A stretch of DNA of 56,661 nucleotides. It comes from Micrococcales bacterium. Its GTDB lineage: Bacteria; Actinomycetota; Actinomycetes; Actinomycetales; Microbacteriaceae. Shown in pieces: positions 25,948 through 35,238 of the stretch (position 1 is the stretch's first letter; each line of letters starts with the position of its first letter). The DNA is taken from assembly GCA_947454255.1 (NCBI GenBank), contig CANGIU010000009.1, forward strand, positions 1-56,661, given 5' to 3'. The position numbers were made by a program, and so were the translations under genes. The notes beneath the pieces are model-generated. The model made no database searches. It saw only the letters and a list, made by a program, of their open reading frames with translations, and was not told the DNA's origin.

Positions 25948-27153
25948 TTGGCAGAGCAAACTCAATGGCGAAAAATCCAACTGCTCTCGGTTGCATCGGG
26001 TGCCTCATTCCTGGGAAGCGCTCTGACTACCTTTGCAGTTGTCCTAAGAGATAAGGATGCCGCTGGAGCATCTGGAGTATCGCTGCTATTTCTATGTATG
26101 CTGTTGCCTTCAATCTTTCTATCCCCGTGGGCAGGCCTCCTAGCTGATAAATACAGCACCAGAGTGCTGATGCCACCGCTACTCATCGTCATGTCGCTTT
26201 GTTCATTTAGCTTGGCTTTAGGTTTGCCTTCTTGGTGGTCATACATCGCACTACTTCTCTCCGCGAGCGCTAACACGGGTGTTAATGCTGCTTTTAGTGC
26301 ACTCCTTCCTAGCCTTGCTGCCAAGGAAGATGTTTCGAGAGCTAATGGGTTGAACTCAACATTTACCGCATTAGGCTCCCTCCTAGCCCCAGCTCTTGGT
26401 GGCGTTTTAGTTAGTTCAACAGGTTTTGTTTGGCCTTTCTTGATTGATGGAATTTCATTTATCGTCCTAACTATTTCAATCTTGTTGTTGAGAGTTAACC
26501 GCGTTGGTGTTTCAGCTCATGAAGAGGGAAGCCTTAAGGCATTAGCCGGAATCAAGTTCGTATTCCAAGACAAACTAATCAGATCAATTGTGATATTGAT
26601 CACGGTGCTGATTGTCTCTCTTGGCGTTATCCAGGTCGGTGAAGTATTCCTACTTATCAACGAACTTGGTGCAAGCACACTGATTTATGGAATAGCCGGT
26701 GCAATATTTGCCCTTGGCGCTGTCACCGGTGGAATCTTCACAACGGTGACCAAAGTCCCAATGCGCTACCACCTTAGAATCATCACCGTCGCTATTCTTA
26801 GCGTCTTAGTAGTAGTTGTAGTAATAGCATCTGCACATCACTGGTGGGTAGTGATGACCTTTGGTTACCTAGGTGGTATCTGCGTTGCACTACTTAACTC
26901 CTATGGCACTGGAATAATCCAAAACAGAACTAAAGATGAAGTCAGAGCTAGAGTCATGGCAACCTTCGGTGCTGTTATTACAGTTGGCACCGTAACCAGT
27001 ACTGCTCTTGCAGGTATTACTATTCAAACTTTTGGCGTGAGACAGACCTTTATTGGTGCTGCAGTTATCGGAGCTGTAATACTTGCCATCCTCGGCCCTG
27101 CAGTTCTCAAGAACGGCAAGGACTACGGTAAAGAAGAACTAGCTACGAAGTAG
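25948..27153 (+). CDS. Major facilitator superfamily exporter (MFS_3/EntS-like)
   Basis: 401 residues with about 12 TM segments. The N-terminal half has LLPSIFLSPWAGLLADKYSTRVLM (near 52-75), with the MFS loop motif, and N-G-L-N-S-T near 132, patterns typical of the EntS/tetracycline-exporter-like MFS_3 group. Substrate unknown. The start is TTG at 25948, with AGGAACTAGG before it. It follows hisN by 9 bp, so it may be the last gene of that operon. It converges on and overlaps hutH by 15 bp. Confidence 0.85.
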   Translation: MAEQTQWRKIQLLSVASGASFLGSALTTFAVVLRDKDAAGASGVSLLFLCMLLPSIFLSPWAGLLADKYSTRVLMPPLLIVMSLCSFSLALGLPSWWSYIALLLSASANTGVNAAFSALLPSLAAKEDVSRANGLNSTFTALGSLLAPALGGVLVSSTGFVWPFLIDGISFIVLTISILLLRVNRVGVSAHEEGSLKALAGIKFVFQDKLIRSIVILITVLIVSLGVIQVGEVFLLINELGASTLIYGIAGAIFALGAVTGGIFTTVTKVPMRYHLRIITVAILSVLVVVVVIASAHHWWVVMTFGYLGGICVALLNSYGTGIIQNRTKDEVRARVMATFGAVITVGTVTSTALAGITIQTFGVRQTFIGAAVIGAVILAILGPAVLKNGKDYGKEELATK

Positions 27154-28632
27154 CTCCACGGCTGCTTCAAGTTCTGGTGCCATAAAGCGATCAGGCCCAA
27201 AACCTGGAACCACGTTTCTCAATGAAGAAAAAAGCTTTCCAGTTATTGGGGCTGGTTTTAGAGGAGCACGTAATTCAACGCAGCGAGCGGCACCAATTAG
27301 TTCAATCGCCAATATGCTTCGAAGGTTTTCTACTACTTTGCGTAACTTTCGACCAGCATGCCAACCCATAGAAACGTGGTCTTCTTGCATAGCCGATGAT
27401 GGAATTGAATCGACGCTTGCCGGAACAGCCAAGCGTTTAGAGTCTGAAACAAGACCTGCCGCAGTGTATTGAGCAATCATCAAGCCACTATCAACTCCAG
27501 GGTCTCCCGCTAGAAATGGCGGTAAGCCTGAATTGCGAGCCTTATCGAGCATGCGATCTGTTCTACGTTCACTTATAGAACCAAGGTCTGTTGCAGCTAT
27601 AGCTAGGAAGTCAAGAACATAGGCAACCGGTGCACCATGGAAGTTTCCGTTAGAGGTAACCTCACCTGATTCCAGAACCACTGGGTTATCAATGGTGGAT
27701 GCTAGTTCTCTAAGCGCTACCTGCTTTGCGTAGGTAACGGTGTCTCTAACCGCTCCCGCTACCTGAGGAGCACATCGCAGTGAATACGCATCCTGAACAA
27801 CACCATCACCATGACGGTGAGAGGCAACAATTTCTGAACCCTTTAGAGCTTCAAACATGTTTTTAGCTGATTGAATCTGGCCAGGATGTGGCCTTAGTGG
27901 TTCATGCAGTTCTGCTCTGAACACCTGATCGGTTCCAAGTAATCCCTCAACACTCATGGCGGCTATAACATCCGAGTAATCAAGAAGTTTCTCAAGATCA
28001 GTAATGGCAAGAATGAGCATTCCCAACATGCCATCAGTTCCATTGATAAGCGCTAAACCTTCTTTTTCTGCTAGTTCGACTGGAGTAATACCAGCATTCT
28101 TTAATAGTTCTAGAACAGGAGCTTCAATCCCATCTGGCCCTAAGGCACGACCCTCACCCATCAACACCATGGCGCAGTGTGCCAACGGAGCTAGATCTCC
28201 TGAACAACCAAGAGAACCAAACTCATGGACAATTGGGGTGATACCCGCATTGAGTATTGCTGCCATTGTCTGGGCAACAACCGGTCTGGCTCCTGTTCTA
28301 CCAGAACATAAAGTCTTCAACCTCAAACTCATCAGTGCTCTCACAACTTCGCGTTCCACCATTGGCCCCATTCCAGCGGCATGAGATCGAATTAGTGACT
28401 TCTGAAGTTGAACACGATCTTCAGGTGCAATGTGTTTACTTGCCAATGCGCCAAACCCAGTTGATATTCCATAAACAGCAACTTCTCCTTGAGCAAGCCC
28501 CTCAACCTGATCACGAGTTCTCTGCATTCCAGATATGGCATCAGCTGAGATAACAATCTGAGCGTTTTGCCTTGCAATAGCTATGACATCTTCAAAGCTA
28601 ATGCCAGAGGAGTTGATAGTTACGGTCTTCAC
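27139..28632 (-). CDS. hutH: Histidine ammonia-lyase
   Basis: 497 residues. The MIO cofactor triad is Cys143-Ser144-Gly145 in GSLGCSGDLAPLAH. Ala-Ser-Gly is the form in many bacteria, but from memory Streptomyces HutH also has Cys, so this is the actinobacterial form and not a defect. The conserved Tyr loop (YGISTGFGAL, 54-63) and SSAMQEDHVSMGW (near 410-425) are present. It deaminates L-histidine to urocanate. Its ATG overlaps the hutI stop by 4 bp, so it is last in hutU-hutI-hutH. Confidence 0.97.
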   Translation of the reverse strand: MKTVTINSSGISFEDVIAIARQNAQIVISADAISGMQRTRDQVEGLAQGEVAVYGISTGFGALASKHIAPEDRVQLQKSLIRSHAAGMGPMVEREVVRALMSLRLKTLCSGRTGARPVVAQTMAAILNAGITPIVHEFGSLGCSGDLAPLAHCAMVLMGEGRALGPDGIEAPVLELLKNAGITPVELAEKEGLALINGTDGMLGMLILAITDLEKLLDYSDVIAAMSVEGLLGTDQVFRAELHEPLRPHPGQIQSAKNMFEALKGSEIVASHRHGDGVVQDAYSLRCAPQVAGAVRDTVTYAKQVALRELASTIDNPVVLESGEVTSNGNFHGAPVAYVLDFLAIAATDLGSISERRTDRMLDKARNSGLPPFLAGDPGVDSGLMIAQYTAAGLVSDSKRLAVPASVDSIPSSAMQEDHVSMGWHAGRKLRKVVENLRSILAIELIGAARCVELRAPLKPAPITGKLFSSLRNVVPGFGPDRFMAPELEAAVELLRS

Positions 28633-29810
28633 TTATTGCTCCTGTATATAGATGTTCCTGAGATAAATGTTTCTTCGACTAGGTCAACACCTGGTCGATA
28701 TGGAATATGTCTGAACGATGGCGCATCGAGCACAACAAAATCTGCAGACTTACCTACGGCAATTGCCCCAACATCTTCTCGCTGTAGTGCTTTTGCTCCA
28801 CCTAGAGTTGCAGACCATATTGCCTGCTCTGGAGTGAAGTGCATTTCTCTAACAGCAACAGCAATACAGAATGCCATCGAAGATGTGAAGCTGGAACCTG
28901 GGTTGCAATCTGTTGCCAAGGCAACTGTGACTCCCGCATCGAAGAATCTTCTAGCATCCGGATAGATGCTCCTGGTGGAGAACTCCGCCCCCGGCAGCAA
29001 AGTGGCAACCGTACTGCTGCCAGCTAGTAAGTCGATGTCCTTTGAAGACAAGTGAGTGCAATGATCTGCACTAGCGCAACCTAATTCAACCGCTAGTTCG
29101 ACACCTCGACCTTGGGTTAGTTGATTAGCGTGAATACGTGGAAGCAATCCGGCCGCTATTCCTGCTTGGAGGATTGCTTTGGACTGGTCGTAATCAAATG
29201 CACCTTCATCGCAGAAGACATCTATCCAGCGGGCATAAGGGGCGCAAGCCTCAAGCATTTCCCCTTTGACTAGATCAACATATGCATCAGTCCTGCCAAG
29301 GTATTCTTCAGGAACCACGTGGCCACCAAGGAACGTAACGTCCTCAGTATGTTCAACAGCAAGTCTTAGTGATCGAAGTTCATTCTCAACATCAAGACCA
29401 TAACCACTCTTGGTTTCAAAAGTTGTTATTCCACCTCGATAGAGCTCAACTGCCCTGGTGGCGATATTCTGATCAAGTTCAACGTCAGTTGCTGCTCTAG
29501 TTGCCTTAACCGTAGTCATGATGCCACCTGAGCCATATTGACTGCCAGCCATTCTGGATTCAAATTCTAAAGCTCGATCTCCCGCAAAGACTAAATGTGC
29601 ATGAGAGTCAACAAAACCAGGGATAACGGATTTGCCTGCAAGCGAGACTTCTCTATCGGCACTTGGAGAAGCAGAGCTTGAGCCAACCCAAACAATTTGT
29701 CCTGACTCTTCAATAAAAGCGGCATTAGCCAATTCACCAAGAATTCCTTTTTCAAGACTCTCATCGTTTGTAACAAGAGAGTTGATGCTGGTGAATAAAG
29801 TTGTGGTCAT
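28629..29810 (-). CDS. hutI: Imidazolonepropionase
   Basis: 393 residues of the metal-dependent amidohydrolase superfamily. Metal ligands appear in VDSHAHLVFAGDR (His-x-His near 69-71), in IHANQLTQG (near 229), in SADHCTHLS (near 252) and in ALATDCNPGS (near 300). It opens the imidazolone ring to give N-formimidoyl-L-glutamate, third step of histidine degradation. Overlaps hutH by 4 bp and hutU by 1 bp, a fully coupled operon. Confidence 0.96.
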   Translation of the reverse strand: MTTTLFTSINSLVTNDESLEKGILGELANAAFIEESGQIVWVGSSSASPSADREVSLAGKSVIPGFVDSHAHLVFAGDRALEFESRMAGSQYGSGGIMTTVKATRAATDVELDQNIATRAVELYRGGITTFETKSGYGLDVENELRSLRLAVEHTEDVTFLGGHVVPEEYLGRTDAYVDLVKGEMLEACAPYARWIDVFCDEGAFDYDQSKAILQAGIAAGLLPRIHANQLTQGRGVELAVELGCASADHCTHLSSKDIDLLAGSSTVATLLPGAEFSTRSIYPDARRFFDAGVTVALATDCNPGSSFTSSMAFCIAVAVREMHFTPEQAIWSATLGGAKALQREDVGAIAVGKSADFVVLDAPSFRHIPYRPGVDLVEETFISGTSIYRSNK

Positions 29811-31477
29811 TAGTCTTCGGTATCCAACATTGGAACGTGAACATGCTTTTCCCTTGCTACCTGAACAGCTTCTGGGTAACCGGCATCAACGTGACGAATG
29901 ACACCCATACCAGGGTCGTTGGTTAGCACTCTGGCTAACTTCTGAGCAGCCAGTTCAGTTCCATCAGCTACGGATACCTGCCCTGCGTGAATGGATCTAC
30001 CAATACCAACACCGCCACCGTGATGAATAGAAACCCAAGAAGCACCTGAGGCGATATTTATCATTGCATTTAGCAATGGCCAGTCTGCAATAGCGTCCGA
30101 GCCATCCTTCATAGCTTCAGTCTCTCGATAGGGAGAAGCCACCGAACCACAGTCAAGGTGGTCTCTACCGATAACAATTGGCGCGCTAACTTCACCAGTC
30201 TTAACAAGATCATTAAAGACAGCTCCGGCTTTATCTCTTTCGCCATAACCTAACCAGCAAATACGAGCAGGTAACCCCTGGAATTGAACCCGGTCCTGAG
30301 CCATCGTGATCCAACGACGTAGATGATCATTTTCTGGAAAGAGTTCAAGAATTGCTTTATCGGTGCGATAGATGTCTTTCTTATCCCCTGAGAGAGCCAC
30401 CCATCTAAATGGACCTTTTCCTTCACAGAATAACGGACGAATGTATGCAGGAATAAAGCCAGGGAACTTAAAGGCATCCTTGTATCCACCTTTACGAGCT
30501 TCATCTCTGATGGAGTTACCGTAATCAAATACTTCTGCGCCTTTAGACATATAGCCAACCATTGCCTCAACATGCTTAGCCATAGATTCTTCAGCGCGCT
30601 TGGTGTAATCCTCAGGGTTCTTAGAAGCTAAAGAAACTGAGTCATTTAGATCAACACCTTCTGGAAGATATGCAAGTGGATCATGTGCTGAGGTTTGATC
30701 AGTAACAATATCGATGGCAACATCTCGCTTGAGCATTTCAGGAAGAATGTGCGCCATGTTTCCAACAAGACCAATTGATATTGCACGCTTGGCAGCTTTT
30801 GCAGTTAATGCTTTATGAATGGCATCGTCTAGATTCTCTGCAATCTCATCTAGATATCTATCCTGGAGTCTTCTTCTAAGTCTTGACTCGTCAACATCAA
30901 CAATGAGACAGGTTCCCTCATTCATAGTCACTGCCAATGGCTGTGCTCCACCCATACCACCACAACCAGCAGTGACAGTTAGAGTTCCAGCCAGAGTTCC
31001 ACCAAATCGTTTTGCAGCAATAGCGGCAAAGGTTTCATAGGTGCCCTGCAAAATTCCTTGAGTACCGATATAGATCCAAGAACCTGCGGTCATCTGCCCA
31101 TACATGGTCAGACCCATTTGTTCTAATCTTCTAAACTCTGGCCAATTAGCCCAATCCCCAACCAGGTTTGAATTAGCTATCAGAACTCTCGGCGCCCACT
31201 CATGGGTTTGAAAAACCCCAACTGGTTTACCGGATTGAACAAGAAGAGTTTCATCACCTTTAAGTTGGGTGAGGGTTTTAACGATGGCATCAAAGGAAGC
31301 CCAGTTTCGGGCAGCTTTGCCAGTACCACCATAAACGACCAGGTTCTCCGGATGTTCGGCAACAGCTGGGTCTAGGTTGTTATGCAGCATGCGGATTGCA
31401 GCTTCTTGAGCCCACCCCTTAGCTGTAATAGTTGAACCAGTAGCAGCGTGTAATGGGTAGTGCGCATCATTGCTCAT
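29810..31477 (-). CDS. hutU: Urocanate hydratase
   Basis: 555 residues, the normal HutU length. NAD+-binding glycine-rich [20 protein letters not shown] (near 170) and the conserved Cys region [14 protein letters not shown] (near 433) are present. It hydrates urocanate to imidazolonepropionate using NAD+ as an electrophile. First gene of the minus-strand hut operon. The hexamer GATATT, 5 nt before the ATG, predicts a leaderless transcript; TTGCGC lies 18 bp further up as a possible -35. Confidence 0.97.
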   Translation of the reverse strand: MSNDAHYPLHAATGSTITAKGWAQEAAIRMLHNNLDPAVAEHPENLVVYGGTGKAARNWASFDAIVKTLTQLKGDETLLVQSGKPVGVFQTHEWAPRVLIANSNLVGDWANWPEFRRLEQMGLTMYGQMTAGSWIYIGTQGILQGTYETFAAIAAKRFGGTLAGTLTVTAGCGGMGGAQPLAVTMNEGTCLIVDVDESRLRRRLQDRYLDEIAENLDDAIHKALTAKAAKRAISIGLVGNMAHILPEMLKRDVAIDIVTDQTSAHDPLAYLPEGVDLNDSVSLASKNPEDYTKRAEESMAKHVEAMVGYMSKGAEVFDYGNSIRDEARKGGYKDAFKFPGFIPAYIRPLFCEGKGPFRWVALSGDKKDIYRTDKAILELFPENDHLRRWITMAQDRVQFQGLPARICWLGYGERDKAGAVFNDLVKTGEVSAPIVIGRDHLDCGSVASPYRETEAMKDGSDAIADWPLLNAMINIASGASWVSIHHGGGVGIGRSIHAGQVSVADGTELAAQKLARVLTNDPGMGVIRHVDAGYPEAVQVAREKHVHVPMLDTED

Positions 31478-31482
31478 AGGTC

Positions 31483-31488
31483 AATATC
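31483..31488 (-). promoter_or_regulatory. -10 hexamer for the hutUIH operon
   Basis: GATATT on the minus strand lies 5 nt before the hutU ATG, with a possible -35 TTGCGC 18 bp upstream. The predicted transcript is leaderless. No HutC/HutR-like operator palindrome stands out in the intergenic region. Confidence 0.45.
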
Positions 31489-31527
31489 ACCGCAGAATCT
31501 CCATTGGCGCAAACTGACTCGCTCTGC

Positions 31528-31533
31528 CAAACT
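31528..31533 (+). promoter_or_regulatory. -10-like hexamer for hutG
   Basis: CAAACT stands exactly 6 nt before ATG 31540, the spacing of the other predicted leaderless starts. It supports ATG 31540 over the upstream in-frame TTG at 31504. Confidence 0.35.
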
Positions 31534-31539
31534 GAACCC

Positions 31540-32412
31540 ATGAGCAATGAAGACAGACTTTGGCCTAGAGCCAGCGACTGGCTCACTGAAGCGAGTGCAG
31601 AAGCCTGTGATATCGGTGTATTTGGCGTTCCTGCCCATCTAACCAGCATCTCCCCAACCGGCGCTAACCAAACCCCTCAGGCCATCAGAGCAGCCCTTAT
31701 GAGGTATTCGCTGAACTCTGCAGCTGGCGATTTAGGAGCACTAACAGCTTTTGACTTTGGTGATGTTTCGGAACCGGACAGCTCCGAAGGTGAGGCTAGA
31801 ACCACAGCAATTACCAAGCATGTTCTAAGCCAAGCAAAACTTGCCATTGCTCTCGGTGGCGATAATTCGATCACCTATGCGGTCGCTAGAGCAACTCTTG
31901 AAGCAGGTGGAGGACTAATTACCTTTGATGCCCATCACGATATCCGTGAAGGTGTCAGTAATGGGTCTCCAATTAGAAGACTCATTGATGAGGGATTGCC
32001 AGGGAACAAGATTGTTCAAATTGGAATCAACGATTTCTCTAATTCGCCTGAATACACAAAGCGTGCCAAAGCTTATGGGATTCATGTAATTACCAGAGCC
32101 GACATCGAAAAGCTGACCGCAGAGAACATCCTTGCTGAAGCATTTGAAGTTATTGGCTCAGGTCCTATCCATGTTGATTTTGATGTTGATGTTTGTGACC
32201 GTGCTTTTGTTCCAGCCTGCCCAGCAAGTGCGCCTGGCGGAATAAGCGCATTTCAACTTAGAGAGTTCGCAAGACTTGCCACAAGAAACTCTCAGGTGAG
32301 ATCAATCGATATCACCGAGATAGATGCAACCAAAGATTCAGAAGATCAGAGAACAATCAGACTAGGTGCCCTTCTTATTCTTGAAGCTGCGGCTGGATTA
32401 CTTGCTCGCTAA
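31540..32412 (+). CDS. hutG: Formimidoylglutamase (arginase superfamily)
   Basis: 290 residues from ATG 31540; the sequence then begins near DRLWPRASDW as in relatives. A TTG at 31504 would add 12 residues. The arginase-fold manganese sites are visible: LGGDNSITY (near 104), TFDAHHDI (near 129) and HVDFDVDVCDRAFVPA (near 214). It hydrolyses N-formimidoyl-glutamate to glutamate and formamide, completing histidine catabolism together with the divergent hutUIH operon. The tail overlaps the convergent ggt gene by 4 bp, sharing CTAA. Confidence 0.93.
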   Translation: MSNEDRLWPRASDWLTEASAEACDIGVFGVPAHLTSISPTGANQTPQAIRAALMRYSLNSAAGDLGALTAFDFGDVSEPDSSEGEARTTAITKHVLSQAKLAIALGGDNSITYAVARATLEAGGGLITFDAHHDIREGVSNGSPIRRLIDEGLPGNKIVQIGINDFSNSPEYTKRAKAYGIHVITRADIEKLTAENILAEAFEVIGSGPIHVDFDVDVCDRAFVPACPASAPGGISAFQLREFARLATRNSQVRSIDITEIDATKDSEDQRTIRLGALLILEAAAGLLAR

Positions 32413-33986
32413 ATACCAGCAGCCTGGCCATCTACTCGAACATCGCTACCCCAAGCTTGAGTACCGTTTGGAAGCATTTCAAGAAGTTGCACAGCAGAAC
32501 CATGACCATATTCAGGTAAGACCAGAACATCGTGACCTAGAGATCTGAGTTCGTTTATAACCTCATCACCAAATCTTGATTCAAGCTGTAACTTGCCTTG
32601 ACCAGTTTCAAGATCAGAAGAATCACCGATCAGGTGTTGCCATCTAGGAGCTTCTGCAGATTCTTGAACCGTTAGACCTAAATCAATCAACTGAACGATG
32701 AGTTGGAAGTTTGATTGAACTTGAATGTTAGCTCCAGGTGTTCCACCAACATAGGCCAATGAGCCATCACTGTTCGTGACAGTCCAAGCGTTCAAAGTAT
32801 GGGCTGGCCGCTTCCCAGGTTCAATAAAGTTCGGATGTGTTGGATCAAGGTTAAAACCAGTGGCTCGGTTATTTAGCAGTATTCCTGTGCCCTTCGGGAC
32901 AAACGCTGACCCAAAACCATGAAAGACACTTTGAATCCAAGAAACTGCGTTGCCTTCTGCATCGGCAACGATGAAGTAAGTGGTGTCACTACCTTCTTGA
33001 ACATTTGCCTCGGGGCCATTCCAAGCTTTGGTCATATCAATCTGTTTACGCCTCGTTGCAATGTGTTCTTTAGACAGGATGCGATCAACACCTACGGGAG
33101 TGAACTCTGGGTCCGCCAGAATCTCATTCCTATCTAAGAAACCAATCTTCTTAGCTTCCACCATCAGGTGAATTCTCTGGGCTTCGGTTAGGTCTTTGAG
33201 ATTTTTGTCCTCAACTAGCAGGAGCTCTTCCATAAGAATCATGCCTTGAGTTGGTGGTGGTTGTCCATGAACTTGGTAGCCACGGTAATCGACTGTTATT
33301 GGCTTCTCTACTCGTGTGTGGTGCTTAGCAAGATCTTCATGGTTGAACCAACCATCAGTTCCAGCCACAATCAAGTCAGCTATTTCACCCTTATAGAAAG
33401 CATCTCTGCCAACAGAGGCAATCTGTTTCAAAGTCTTGGCTAAATCTTTCTGAATAACCAAATCCCCTACTGAAAGGGATGTATCAATACCCATGTCAGA
33501 AAAGAATGTAGCGTCAGGGAATTGCTTTAGAAAGAACTCGATTCGCATGACAAAATCCCGAGTGGCAGCAAAACCGTGCTCGGCATACCTAATTGCTGGG
33601 GCAAGAATTTCCTGCATTGATAATTTGCCGTAACGCTCGTGAGCGGCAAACCAGGTTGCCACTGTTCCAGGAACAGTTGCAGATCTCGGGCCATGGTGAT
33701 CTATGGAATCTGTAAAGGCAGAGGCGACGGCACTGTGTCCTGCTTCACCGCTGCCATTGAAAGCCAAGTTCTCTTTTGTTTTGGCGTGATGGGTAATTAG
33801 AAAGGCATCTCCACCTAACTGAGAAGCACCTGGTTCCACTACAGAGATAACCGCACTAAGAGCGATGCCAGCATCAATGAATGAACCGCCGGCTCTAAGG
33901 ATTTCAAGGGCAGCTGAGACAGCTAGGGGCTGGCTAGCTGCAGCTCCACCGTTACGAGAGTAAACAATTCCGCGATGTGTTTTCAT
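32409..33986 (-). CDS. ggt: Gamma-glutamyltransferase-family protein
   Basis: 525 residues. The autocatalytic processing site and nucleophile is Thr335 in GSDTTYF, and the gamma-glutamyl-binding GGTPGANIQ loop is near 422. There is no signal peptide, so unlike E. coli GGT it appears cytoplasmic, like the YwrD-type group. It would cleave or transfer gamma-glutamyl groups; the physiological substrate is unknown, since actinobacteria generally use mycothiol rather than glutathione. It sits tail to tail with hutG, which releases glutamate, but a functional link is only a guess. CAGAAT lies 6 nt before the ATG. Confidence 0.92.
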   Translation of the reverse strand: MKTHRGIVYSRNGGAAASQPLAVSAALEILRAGGSFIDAGIALSAVISVVEPGASQLGGDAFLITHHAKTKENLAFNGSGEAGHSAVASAFTDSIDHHGPRSATVPGTVATWFAAHERYGKLSMQEILAPAIRYAEHGFAATRDFVMRIEFFLKQFPDATFFSDMGIDTSLSVGDLVIQKDLAKTLKQIASVGRDAFYKGEIADLIVAGTDGWFNHEDLAKHHTRVEKPITVDYRGYQVHGQPPPTQGMILMEELLLVEDKNLKDLTEAQRIHLMVEAKKIGFLDRNEILADPEFTPVGVDRILSKEHIATRRKQIDMTKAWNGPEANVQEGSDTTYFIVADAEGNAVSWIQSVFHGFGSAFVPKGTGILLNNRATGFNLDPTHPNFIEPGKRPAHTLNAWTVTNSDGSLAYVGGTPGANIQVQSNFQLIVQLIDLGLTVQESAEAPRWQHLIGDSSDLETGQGKLQLESRFGDEVINELRSLGHDVLVLPEYGHGSAVQLLEMLPNGTQAWGSDVRVDGQAAGI

Positions 33987-33992
33987 GGCCCT

Positions 33993-33998
33993 ATTCTG
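33993..33998 (-). promoter_or_regulatory. -10 hexamer for leaderless ggt transcript
   Basis: CAGAAT on the minus strand is exactly 6 nt before the ggt ATG at 33986, without a ribosome-binding site. Confidence 0.4.
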
Positions 33999-34039
33999 CC
34001 CGAGTATTCATACTTTCCCAAAGCAGGCTCCCCCTGAGT

Positions 34040-34045
34040 CATACT
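34040..34045 (+). promoter_or_regulatory. -10 hexamer for leaderless SDR transcript
   Basis: CATACT is exactly 6 nt before the ATG at 34052. The divergent ggt -10 lies 41 bp away. Confidence 0.45.
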
Positions 34046-34051
34046 TAAGCC

Positions 34052-34738
34052 ATGGAATTTGCAGGTAAAACAGTTTTGGTCATCGGCGCTTCAGGCGCGC
34101 TTGGAGCTGAGGTAGTCAGACAAATTAGCGCACTAGGCGCTATCACTTTAGGAACAGCGAGAACAGAGCTTTCTGCAACAAAGATTCCAGATGAGTGCCA
34201 AACGATAATGTTGCTTGATTTGGAAAACGCCTCGAGCATTTCAACATTTGTGAATTACTTGATTCAGGAAAACAAACCAATCCATGGAATCATTAACGCC
34301 GCTGGATTAGTTGGATTTGGGAAAGCCAGTGAAACATCTCTTCAAGATTCAAATAGATTGATGCAGATCAACCACTTAGGGCCAGCAGCACTTATAGCCT
34401 CTCTCCACTCACTACTGACTATGGATTCTGAATCAAATAGCTTTGTTGCTTGCATTACCGGTGTTGTTGTTGAACGAACCTTCCAAGGCATGTCGGCTTA
34501 TTGTGCAAGTAAGAGTGCCCATTCAGCTTTCCTAAGCACTATCGGACAGGAATGGCGCAGAGACAAGATCCAGATAACTGAAGCAAGACCAGGACATACC
34601 GAGACAGGATTGGCTTCTCGTGCACTTTTTGGAACAGCTCCCGCCTTCCCCGAAGGTATGACTGCCAAACACGTTATTGAGGTATTGCTGCAAGGCGTCA
34701 GCGCTGGGCAGCCAGTGATCTCAAGTACTGAGTTCTAA
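34052..34738 (+). CDS. Short-chain dehydrogenase/reductase
   Basis: 228 residues, a classical SDR. The cofactor loop GASGALG is at 12-18, NAAG near 87-90 and the catalytic Y-x3-K as YCASK near 149-153. The usual catalytic Ser position, about 13 residues earlier, reads as part of CITGVV, so Thr may replace Ser, which is tolerated in some members. Substrate unknown. Monocistronic, divergent from ggt, with a predicted leaderless mRNA. Confidence 0.9.
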   Translation: MEFAGKTVLVIGASGALGAEVVRQISALGAITLGTARTELSATKIPDECQTIMLLDLENASSISTFVNYLIQENKPIHGIINAAGLVGFGKASETSLQDSNRLMQINHLGPAALIASLHSLLTMDSESNSFVACITGVVVERTFQGMSAYCASKSAHSAFLSTIGQEWRRDKIQITEARPGHTETGLASRALFGTAPAFPEGMTAKHVIEVLLQGVSAGQPVISSTEF

Positions 34739-34818
34739 TTCACACAGGTAACACTCAGGTATTAGCCAAGTAGAATTCAGACAGAAGTTCTAGGTTGTAG
34801 TTAGAAAGAGGAGACAAA

Positions 34819-35235
34819 ATGAAAATCTCAAGCTCAGCAATCGGAACCTTAGTTATCGTAGGAACCGCACTTGGTGGCTCTGCAATCGCAGTTAACGCTC
34901 GTAGCGGCCAGACTGATGTCAACTCTTCAAGCATCTCTCAGGTAACTATCGACCCTGCTCAAAAGCAGATTTCTCCGGTTAACCCAGCTGCTCCCATTGG
35001 AACAATCGAAAACGTAACTCCAACAATTGCTCCAACCAATCCTGTTGCGACTCCAACTCCAACACTCACACCAAGCTTGCCTCCTGTTGTCTCACCAGTT
35101 ACCCCACCAAACTACGGCGGATCTGGTAACGGGGATGACTCAGAGAATGGCGATTACAACGGTGATGACTCTGGTTATGGCAATGGACACCACGGTGATG
35201 ACGGTGACGACAATGAAGGCGACTACGAGGACTAG
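34819..35235 (+). CDS. Secreted protein with Pro/Thr linker and Asp/Gly-rich acidic C-terminus
   Basis: 138 residues with a strong AGAGGAG ribosome-binding site. Residues 1-26 form a hydrophobic signal or anchor segment. A Pro/Thr/Val-rich spacer spans about 67-98. The C-terminal 39 residues are almost only Gly, Asp, Asn, Glu, Tyr and His, built from repeats such as GNGDDS, GDY and HHGDDGDD. This tail is very acidic and could bind cations such as Ca2+, but it does not match the RTX nonapeptide. No named family is recognised. It stands alone, with a 3-bp gap to the convergent DUF1761 gene. Confidence 0.8.
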   Translation: MKISSSAIGTLVIVGTALGGSAIAVNARSGQTDVNSSSISQVTIDPAQKQISPVNPAAPIGTIENVTPTIAPTNPVATPTPTLTPSLPPVVSPVTPPNYGGSGNGDDSENGDYNGDDSGYGNGHHGDDGDDNEGDYED

Positions 35236-35238
35236 GTT

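Noticed and set aside
27139-28632. Cys-Ser-Gly instead of Ala-Ser-Gly in the HutH cofactor site as a defect
   Set aside because: Actinobacterial HutH such as that of Streptomyces also has Cys-Ser-Gly, to my knowledge, and the rest of the active site is intact.
30250-30573. Other long open frames lying inside recognised genes on either strand
   Set aside because: These frames overlap strongly supported enzymes (here hutU), lack start signals and family motifs, and are explained as by-products of the real coding frame.
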